A DNA stretch of 11,165 bases. Source: JBPCOI01 sp051000395 (GTDB lineage Bacteria; Actinomycetota; Actinomycetes; Mycobacteriales; Jatrophihabitantaceae). Positions 1 through 3,951 of the stretch are shown piece by piece. The stretch covers positions 1 through 11,165 of the forward strand of contig JBPCOI010000031.1 in assembly GCA_051000395.1 (NCBI GenBank), in the 5' to 3' direction. Below the pieces are notes generated by a model that ran no database searches, was not told where the DNA came from, and worked only from the letters and a program-made list of their open reading frames with translations. A program made the translations under genes and the position numbers. Each line of letters begins with the position of its first letter. Within the stretch, counting starts at the first letter, position 1.

Positions 1-180
1 CCGAGCATTCCACCGGCTAGCAGCGCTTCCCACACCACTGACCTGACCCCGGCGCCAACGCCCCAACCAAGATCACGGACAGCCCGGGACCGAGCCCGGG
101 CGATCAACCACGCCCACAACACACCCACCCACAAGCAAGATCGACTCATGCGACAGCGGTCACTACGCGAACCGACCTGA
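1..180 (+). CDS. Possible C-terminal tail of an unidentified protein (partial)
   Basis: Frame 1 is open from the first base to a TGA at 178-180, giving 59 residues with no start inside the window. The tail is Pro/Thr/Ser-rich, then basic (RTARDRARAINHAHN..., ending LREPT). I do not recognise a family. It lies just outside the apparent IS481 end near base 262, so it could be the end of a real upstream gene or simply a chance open frame in high-GC DNA. No catalytic motif is visible. What lies upstream of base 1 would decide. Confidence 0.22.
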   Translation, partial: PSIPPASSASHTTDLTPAPTPQPRSRTARDRARAINHAHNTPTHKQDRLMRQRSLREPT

Positions 181-261
181 ATAAGCGAGGCTAGGCCATG
201 CCAGGCGATGGGCATTGGCCCTGCCGTCTCCATAGGTCGATGCGCCCTGCCGGGGGCACCA

Positions 262-312
262 TGTGTGATGTCTCGCGACATCGTTCGCACCTGTGTCAGG
301 TCATCGTTCGCA
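262..312. repeat. Probable terminus of the IS481-family element
   Basis: The sequence begins TGTGTGATG and contains the palindrome GATGTC-TCGC-GACATC (267-282). The 11-mer CATCGTTCGCA occurs twice, at 279-289 and 302-312. Short terminal palindromes and TGT-type ends outside the transposase gene fit IS481-family ends as I know them. The position is also right: it lies 3' of the minus-strand transposase C-terminus, about 140 bp past its stop. The exact boundary (262 or 264) is inferred, and no matching opposite end was found in the window. Confidence 0.45.
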
Positions 313-454
313 GGTTGCGCTGATTGGGTCAAGGGGCCTGATCCAGCTGGTGATGATGGCGCCGTCCTCGCTGGGCAAGGCCGGTGCCCTTCGGGTGGCC
401 TTCGGCCAGCCTTGACCGCAGTTGCGGGCGGCGCGGATTTGGCAGCTGTCGGGA

Positions 455-745
455 TCAGGCCGCGGTGTGGTTCTGGCGCTGGTAGTCGCGGGCCGGGGTC
501 GAAGGTGAGCGCGCGCAGCAGCGCACCGGTGTCTTCGTTCAAAACACGGATGTCGAGTTCGTGGACGAGCAGCAGCACACGCAGGCCGGCGTGGGCGCGG
601 CCCAGGCCGATGTGGTGCAGCCGGCTGTTGTGCCGGATGGTGACGACACCGCTGGCATCGACGCGGTCGCGGCGCACGCGGTAGTGCTCGTCGACCAGGA
701 CGCCCTGACGCCGCGGCCCGGCCTTGGGTCGGGCCGCGAACGCGG
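455..745 (-). pseudogene. IS481-family transposase, C-terminal fragment
   Basis: Read on the minus strand from about 745, the frame gives AFAARPKAGPRRQGVLVDEHYRVRRD..., then VVTIRHNSRLHHIGLGRAHAG, then a Val/Leu-rich strand segment ending LLRALTFDP. This is the characteristic post-catalytic C-terminal domain of IS481 transposases. The expected end (ARDYQ...) lies in the next frame because one extra G sits in the run near 490-495. With the frame corrected, it ends RDYQRQNHTAA at the TGA complementary to 455-457. So the fragment has both a frameshift and no catalytic domain joined to it. The catalytic core lies next to it on the opposite strand (739-909), so no functional transposase can be made here. 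Confidence 0.85.
712..738. repeat. 9-bp inverted repeat at the transposase inversion junction
   Basis: CGCGGCCCG (712-720) and CGGGCCGCG (730-738) are perfect inverted copies separated by 9 bp. They sit exactly where the minus-strand transposase C-terminus changes into the plus-strand catalytic core. The position suggests that recombination or fold-back at this short repeat made the rearrangement, which is an inference. The repeat may also just reflect GC-rich coding DNA for the ARPKAGPR segment. Confidence 0.6.
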
Positions 746-909
746 AGCGGCTGTTGACCGACAACGGTGCGGTGTTCACCGGCCTGCCGCGCGGGCTAGG
801 CTGGGTTGCGCTGGAACGCGAGGCCGTCGCGTTGGGTATCAAGCTGAGTCATTCCAAGCCCTACCATCCGACGACGTGCGACAAGGTGGAACGTTTCCAT
901 CAGACGCTG
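739..909 (+). pseudogene. IS481-family transposase, DDE catalytic-core fragment
   Basis: The plus strand encodes ERLLTDNGAVFTG (with the second catalytic Asp in LTDNG), then GIKLSHSKPYHPTTCDKVERFHQTL (with the catalytic Glu in KVERF). This is the rve/DDE integrase core of IS481-type transposases. The first catalytic Asp and the N-terminal helix-turn-helix are absent. Homology stops at the Leu codon 907-909, where sequence from an inverted tyrosine recombinase begins. The family normally has about 40 more residues and then the C-terminal domain, which here is found inverted at 455-745. The frame stays open by chance into downstream genes, but only this piece is transposase. Confidence 0.85.
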
Positions 910-1150
910 GTCGAGGGTCATCGTCGCGGACTTGTGGCCGAGCATCTTCTGGACGACCTTGATGTCAGCTCCGGCGGCGATGGCCAGGCTGGCAGCTGTG
1001 TGGCGGAGTTCGTGCGGATGCAGACCGGGCAGGCCGATCGCTTCGGCGGCGCGGTCGAACGCGGCGTGGCGAAAGATTGGACCACGCAACGCTCCCCCGC
1101 CGCGCACACCGGCGAACACGAGGACGAACTCTCGCCGGACGCGTTGATGC
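910..1150 (-). pseudogene. Tyrosine recombinase (phage-type integrase), truncated C-terminal part
   Basis: The minus strand reads LVFAGVRGGGALRGPIFRH..., GLPGLHPHELRHTAASLAIAAG, then ADIKVVQKMLGHKSATMTLD. The HxLRH box and the LGH box of the integrase catalytic domain are clear, and IKVVQKMLGH is typical of actinobacterial element integrases. The family continues one or two residues after MTLD to the nucleophilic Tyr. Here that point (base 910) is replaced by inverted IS481 transposase sequence, so the Tyr is lost. The first catalytic Arg and the whole N-terminal DNA-binding part are also missing; homology fades near 1150. The fragment implies that an integrative element once occupied this region. 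Confidence 0.85.
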
Positions 1151-1170
1151 AGGACAAGGTGCATGAGGAC

Positions 1171-1213
1171 TTGATTACTCACACAACGCATGGAATAATG
1201 CGTTGTGTGAGTA
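1171..1213 (+). promoter_or_regulatory. Leaderless promoter inside a perfect 16-bp inverted repeat (probable autoregulatory operator)
   Basis: TACTCACACAACGCAT (1176-1191) and ATGCGTTGTGTGAGTA (1198-1213) are perfect inverted copies around a 6-bp centre, GGAATA. Within and beside them lie TTGATT (1171-1176) and AATAAT (1194-1199), spaced by 17 bp and close to -35/-10 consensus. The base expected as +1 is about 1207, which is the first base of a GTG codon. The layout predicts a leaderless transcript whose promoter is occluded when a dimer binds the palindrome. The winged-helix domain of the downstream protein is the natural candidate repressor. The palindrome is seen directly; promoter and repression are inferred. 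Confidence 0.75.
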
Positions 1214-1788
1214 CCGCGCCACCTCGGCTTGCGCCGATCTTCCGCAGCGACACCCAGCTGCAGGTCCTCGGCGCGACGTACTTGGAGCCGGAGCGGCACT
1301 TCACCATCCCTGAGGTGGTCGAACGGTCGAGCCACCCTCAGCCTACGGTCGCGCGCGAGGTCGAGCGGCTCGTCGAGGCAGGCCTGCTCGAGACCGAACT
1401 GCGCAACGGCCGTCGCAACGTCTGGGCGAACACGACCTCGCCGATCTTCGATGAGCTCCACTCGATCTTGCTCAAGACCATCGGCCCGAAGGCCGTCCTG
1501 GAGAAACAGTTCCGCGGACTGCGCGGCGTCGACCGCGCGCTCATCTACGGCTCGTGGGCGCGCCGCTACCACGGTGAAGCAGGCCAACTTCCCCAAGACG
1601 TTGACCTGATGGTGATTGGCGACAGCGACGTCAACGAGATCCGCGCCGAGGCCGATCGGGCCTCACGCAAGCTCGGCCGCGACGTCAACGTGACCGTGCT
1701 GACGTCTGACGAGTGGGACAACAGCCGAACAGGATTCGTCACGCACCTCAAGTCGGAGCCGCTGGTTGAACTGGATCTGCTCCAATGA
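1207..1788 (+). CDS. Winged-helix / minimal nucleotidyltransferase (MNT) protein, probable antitoxin-type partner
   Basis: Length is 193 residues from GTG 1207; ATG 1198 in the same frame adds three. I chose GTG because promoter spacing places the transcript start there. Residues about 10-80 form a MarR/ArsR-like winged helix (FTIPEVVERSSHPQPTVAREVERLVEAGLLE, then a basic wing NGRRNVW). Residues about 100-190 are an MNT domain: GSWARR near 115-120, then QDVDLMVIG with the paired Asp residues near 131 and 133, and a third acidic position in GRDVNV. MNT proteins paired with HEPN proteins act in type VII toxin-antitoxin modules by nucleotidylating the HEPN toxin. Here the stop codon overlaps the HEPN-like gene by ATGA. 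The open frame extends far upstream into transposon debris, but that part is not this gene. Confidence 0.85.
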   Translation: MSTAPPRLAPIFRSDTQLQVLGATYLEPERHFTIPEVVERSSHPQPTVAREVERLVEAGLLETELRNGRRNVWANTTSPIFDELHSILLKTIGPKAVLEKQFRGLRGVDRALIYGSWARRYHGEAGQLPQDVDLMVIGDSDVNEIRAEADRASRKLGRDVNVTVLTSDEWDNSRTGFVTHLKSEPLVELDLLQ

Positions 1789-2207
1789 CGCTTCCTCAAC
1801 CCGTTGCGGCACTGATCACCGCGAGCCGTCTCGAACGAGTTCCGGCCGACAGGCCGAGCGCCCTTACACGCCTGACTCGCGCGGAAGAGAAGCTCAAGGC
1901 CGCACGCAAGATCGCCGAGATCGACGTCGAGGTTGCCTATGTGACTGCCTACGACGCGACGCGCATTGCGGTGACCGCCCACATGCTCGCGAATGGCTAC
2001 CGCGTGCGGCCGATCGCGCGAGCGCATGAGGCGGTCGGGGTCTACGCCGAGGCACTGATCAACAGTGCGAGCGCGTCGGAGTTCCAGCGGATGCGGCGTC
2101 GGCGCAACAAGGCCGAGTACGACGACATCGCGATCGGCCGCGCCGACCTCGCGGCCGATCTTGCCCACGCCGAGGCGATCATCGAGGCCGTTCGAGATGC
2201 ACTCTGA
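1785..2207 (+). CDS. HEPN-like protein (probable toxin or inactive relative), partner of the MNT protein
   Basis: Length is 140 residues, largely helical. ATG 1785 overlaps the stop of the MNT gene (ATGA), so the two are translationally coupled. A helical pair around residues 30-100 is followed by FQRMRRRRNKAEYDD near 100-114. This resembles the HEPN signature R-[polar]-x-x-x-H, but the position expected for the catalytic His is Tyr112 (Arg107-Asn108-Lys-Ala-Glu-Tyr112). It resembles the actinobacterial HEPN group sometimes called SAV_6107-like; that assignment is from memory. If the His is truly needed for RNase activity, the protein may be non-nucleolytic or use Tyr as the modification site. 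The gene order (wHTH-MNT, then HEPN) fits a toxin-antitoxin or defence module. There is no signal peptide or membrane segment, so it should be cytoplasmic. Confidence 0.82.
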   Translation: MTLPQPVAALITASRLERVPADRPSALTRLTRAEEKLKAARKIAEIDVEVAYVTAYDATRIAVTAHMLANGYRVRPIARAHEAVGVYAEALINSASASEFQRMRRRRNKAEYDDIAIGRADLAADLAHAEAIIEAVRDAL

Positions 2208-2402
2208 GCGGCGAGCTCCGGCCTGATTCGAACAGCGCAACGCCGCCAAGTTGATCTTTGTGAGTACGCATCGGGTACACACCAGAGCTGAAAACGGCCG
2301 AGTCGATCAACAACAGCAAACGCGTGTAGACCAGCAAATCCAGGACCTACAAGCACTTATCAACGATGTTCACGTCCGCCGAGATCGCTCTCCGGAGGCG
2401 TG

Positions 2403-2430
2403 GCGCAGGTTCGAATCCTGCCGGGGCACC
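2403..2430 (+). other. tRNA 3'-end fragment (T arm plus acceptor strand), probable att site remnant
   Basis: GCAGG (2405-2409), TTCGAAT (2410-2416) and CCTGC (2417-2421) form a textbook T stem-loop with the invariant TTCGAAT. CGGGGCA (2422-2428) follows as a 7-base acceptor 3' strand, then CC. No D arm, anticodon arm or matching 5' acceptor strand (TGCCCCG) lies in the expected 50-60 bases upstream, so it is not a complete tRNA gene. Integrases commonly recombine at tRNA 3' ends and leave such fragments at the far edge of the element. With a broken integrase 1.3 kb away, that is the simplest reading. I cannot assign the amino acid. Confidence 0.7.
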
Positions 2431-2433
2431 GTG

Positions 2434-2468
2434 CTACAGGCCCAGTTAACGCGTTTGCGGGCCTGTAG
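2434..2468. repeat. Perfect 10-bp inverted repeat next to the tRNA fragment
   Basis: CTACAGGCCC (2434-2443) pairs with GGGCCTGTAG (2459-2468) across a 15-base loop that contains GTTAAC. It starts three bases after the tRNA 3' end. There is only a weak T run (GTTTC) after it, so a terminator is possible but not strong. An integrase or excisionase arm site near the attachment point is another possibility. Confidence 0.5.
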
Positions 2469-2590
2469 TCGTTTCTTGAATCACGCCAAGCCCACCAAGC
2501 AGTCGTGATCGCGTTCGATCGCCGCCGGAAAGACCCGTGCCATTCGTCGCCAGTTCGCCGCGCCGCTCCCACGCCAAGCCCACTGCTCCC

Positions 2591-2785
2591 CATGACCTCG
2601 ACCTGATGGTCGTCGGATCCGGAGACGTCGGCGAGATTCGCGCTGCGGCAGAAGGGGCCAAGCGCACGCTCGGGCGCGACGTCAACGTCGCGGTCCTGCG
2701 GCTCGCCGAGCGGGGTCGGGGAAAGTACCGGTCCTTCACCGACATCAAGTCCGAACCTCTTGTCGAGTTGAACCTGGCGGGGTGA
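2591..2785 (+). pseudogene. Truncated second MNT domain (paralogue of the 1207-1788 protein)
   Basis: From HDLDLMVVG to the stop, the 64 residues align without gaps to the C-terminal end of the upstream MNT protein. By eye about 35 positions are identical, including DVNVxVL and the ending KSEPLVELxL. The winged helix and the GSWAR motif are missing, and the 5' sequence before 2591 has no similarity. A plus-strand ATG at 2537 would give 82 residues, but the fragment lacks half of the nucleotidyltransferase active site. The divergence suggests an old paralogue or a separately acquired relative, not a recent copy. It sits just past the tRNA scar, so it may be debris of another element inserted at the same place. 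Confidence 0.75.
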
Positions 2786-2799
2786 CCGATCGGATCGGA

Positions 2800-3210
2800 T
2801 CAAACGTGCAGCCGCTCCGTGAATTGACCGGTGATGTCTGCGATCAGATCGAAATCCTTGTCGACGTGCAGGACGGTCAGACCCGCGAGTTCTGCGGTGG
2901 CAGCGATGATCAGATCCGGTATGGAGGGCGCGCGATGTTTGCCCTTGCCAGCCAATGCCAGCTGAACCTCGACCGCGCGGTCCTCGATGGCCGGTGTCAA
3001 ATACTCGACCGGCATCGACGAGATCGGCGGCGTATGAAACAACGACCGTGCCTGAGCGGCCGTCCGAGCCGAGTAGCCGACCTCCAATCGGGTGACCGAC
3101 GAGATACGCACCAGCCCGCGCTCGATGCGATTCGCCCACTCAGCGGCGTCCACGGCGTCTGCGAGCCGAACGAGCGCCGACTTGTCGATCAGCCAGTCGG
3201 TCACCGCCAC
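2800..3210 (-). CDS. vapC: VapC-type PIN-domain toxin ribonuclease
   Basis: Length is 136 residues from GTG 3210; GTG 3204 (two codons later) would give a classic GTGA overlap with the vapB stop and is equally likely. The PIN-domain acidic residues are present: Asp in WLIDKSAL near residue 9, Glu in TRLEVGYSA near 43, Asp in SIPDLIIAATA near 98, and Asp in VDKDFDLIA near 118. VapC toxins are metal-dependent endoribonucleases that cleave tRNA or rRNA and are neutralised by the co-transcribed VapB. The LIDKSAL form and the length match actinobacterial VapC proteins. Nothing suggests inactivation. Its gene is convergent with the truncated MNT gene, 14 bp away. Confidence 0.9.
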   Translation of the reverse strand: MAVTDWLIDKSALVRLADAVDAAEWANRIERGLVRISSVTRLEVGYSARTAAQARSLFHTPPISSMPVEYLTPAIEDRAVEVQLALAGKGKHRAPSIPDLIIAATAELAGLTVLHVDKDFDLIADITGQFTERLHV

Positions 3211-3422
3211 GCGGCGTCCATCACCTCGGGGTCGGCAAGATCGGCGACCTTCGTCGCGAACGTGCGCAGCTGCGCGACGGACACGGGTTTGGTCGTGGTG
3301 GCTGCGTCGGCCGCGAGCCGACGACGGATGTACTCGACGCGGGACAGACCCAGCTTGCTCGCGCGTGCATCGACACCTGCGAGCACGTCGTCCGGGACGT
3401 TGCGAATGAGGACGTCAGTCAT
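3201..3422 (-). CDS. vapB: VapB-type ribbon-helix-helix antitoxin
   Basis: Length is 73 residues. The N-terminus MTDVLIRNVPDDVLAGVDARASKLGLSRVEYIRRRLA is a ribbon-helix-helix (CopG/VapB-like) DNA-binding domain. The C-terminal part (FATKVADLADPEVMDAAWR) would bind and inhibit VapC. ATG 3422 is preceded by AGGCGG seven bases upstream, so I prefer it over longer in-frame starts that lack a binding site. The stop overlaps the start of vapC, the normal arrangement. VapB, with VapC as co-repressor, usually represses this promoter; see the repeats upstream. Confidence 0.9.
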   Translation of the reverse strand: MTDVLIRNVPDDVLAGVDARASKLGLSRVEYIRRRLAADAATTTKPVSVAQLRTFATKVADLADPEVMDAAWR

Positions 3423-3436
3423 AGCATCGCCGCCTG

Positions 3437-3492
3437 TCGATATCGAGCCAAGTAGCTTCGCGACCCTACCATGCTCGATAACGCACGATATC
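3437..3492 (-). promoter_or_regulatory. Probable vapBC operator with repeated TATCGA/TCGATA half-sites
   Basis: Upstream of vapB lie the palindrome TCGATATCGA (3437-3446), the inverted pair TATCGAGC (3441-3448) and GCTCGATA (3473-3480), and CGATATC (3486-3492). On the minus strand a TAGGGT hexamer between the pair could serve as -10. Clustered inverted half-sites flanking the promoter are what a dimeric ribbon-helix-helix repressor needs. The repeats are seen directly; VapBC binding is inferred. Confidence 0.55.
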
Positions 3493-3639
3493 AGAGTTGA
3501 TCTTCGCGGGTAGACATAGGTTGCAGACCGGACTGAAAGCAAGCGGCCAGCCGTCCGCATGTCACCACCATCGAGATCGAGGCGACGCGCGACAAGGCGC
3601 AGTCTGCCGTTGAACTAGATCGGTGGGCGTCGATCACCG

Positions 3640-3852
3640 TCAGGGAGCGAACAGATAACCGGCTGCGAAGGCGATCACGACGAAGCCGACCAGGATCCAG
3701 ACGCTGAGCACGATCCAGGACGGGTAACCGGCGGACCTTGGGCCGCGCGCGGTTGCAGTACGCCGAGATGTTGCGGCCGGACGAGCGGTTGTGTTTCGCC
3801 GGGTGGAGCCGGCGCGGGTTGCTGGTCGATGGGCCACGATGTCACTTTCCAT
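3640..3852 (-). CDS. Small single-pass membrane protein, unknown function
   Basis: Length is 70 residues. The N-terminal 43 residues are basic and Thr/Arg/Ala-rich (ATRAGSTRRNTTARPAATSRRTATARG). A single hydrophobic helix follows (WIVLSVWILVGFVVIAFAAGYLF) almost to the C-terminus. The layout suggests a tail-anchored or single-pass protein with a positive cytoplasmic segment. I recognise no family. No good ribosome-binding site precedes ATG 3852. The convincing membrane helix is the main reason to believe it is real. It follows the large Gly/Ser protein on the same strand but is separated from it by a nested hairpin, so it is probably not in the same operon. Confidence 0.45.
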   Translation of the reverse strand: MESDIVAHRPATRAGSTRRNTTARPAATSRRTATARGPRSAGYPSWIVLSVWILVGFVVIAFAAGYLFAP

Positions 3853-3874
3853 TCATGAGAAGGGTGAGCGTTCG

Positions 3875-3939
3875 GCTCGACGGGCCCTCCCGGCCGAGGA
3901 TCGCTGGAAGCTGATCCCCGGCCGGGATTCGGGTCGAGC
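3875..3939 (-). terminator. Nested GC-rich hairpin 3' of the Gly/Ser-rich gene
   Basis: GCTCGAC (3875-3881) pairs with GTCGAGC (3933-3939), and inside it CCCGGCC (3889-3895) pairs with GGCCGGG (3920-3926). It begins 12 bases past the stop codon of the leftward gene. It has no U tract, which is usual for candidate terminators in high-GC Gram-positives. It could also stabilise the mRNA 3' end. Confidence 0.5.
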
Positions 3940-3951
3940 GGACCGCTACCG

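Larger units (their letters stand above)
2208..2590. other. Gene-free stretch with lower GC, tRNA scar, hairpin and short direct repeats
   Basis: No convincing gene is present. Bases about 2260-2370 are visibly richer in A and T than the rest of the window (GTGAGTACG..., many CAA codons), suggesting foreign DNA. An open frame on the plus strand crosses it but also runs through the tRNA fragment and hairpin, so I do not call it. GTGAGTAC at 2260-2267 repeats the start-codon region of the upstream MNT gene (1207-1214) and might be the relic of a second module start. The 14-mer CACGCCAAGCCCAC occurs at 2482-2495 and 2570-2583. Confidence 0.55.

Noticed and set aside
2251..2508. 85-codon plus-strand open frame
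   Set aside because: It runs through the tRNA fragment and the hairpin, so most of it cannot be a conserved protein. Only a short relic at its start is conceivable.
2482..2583. 14-bp direct repeat CACGCCAAGCCCAC as an attachment core or target-site duplication
   Set aside because: The copies enclose only 74 bp with no gene or element ends; it may be a small local duplication, so it is noted only in the gene-free entry.
2360..3139. 259-codon minus-strand open frame
   Set aside because: It overlaps vapC, the MNT fragment and the tRNA scar in the wrong frame; the GRIRTCA string is the usual translation of a reversed tRNA T arm.
3590..3630. tRNA-like string (TAGTTCAACGGCAGA on the minus strand)
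   Set aside because: It resembles a D arm, but no anticodon stem, T arm or acceptor pairing could be built around it.
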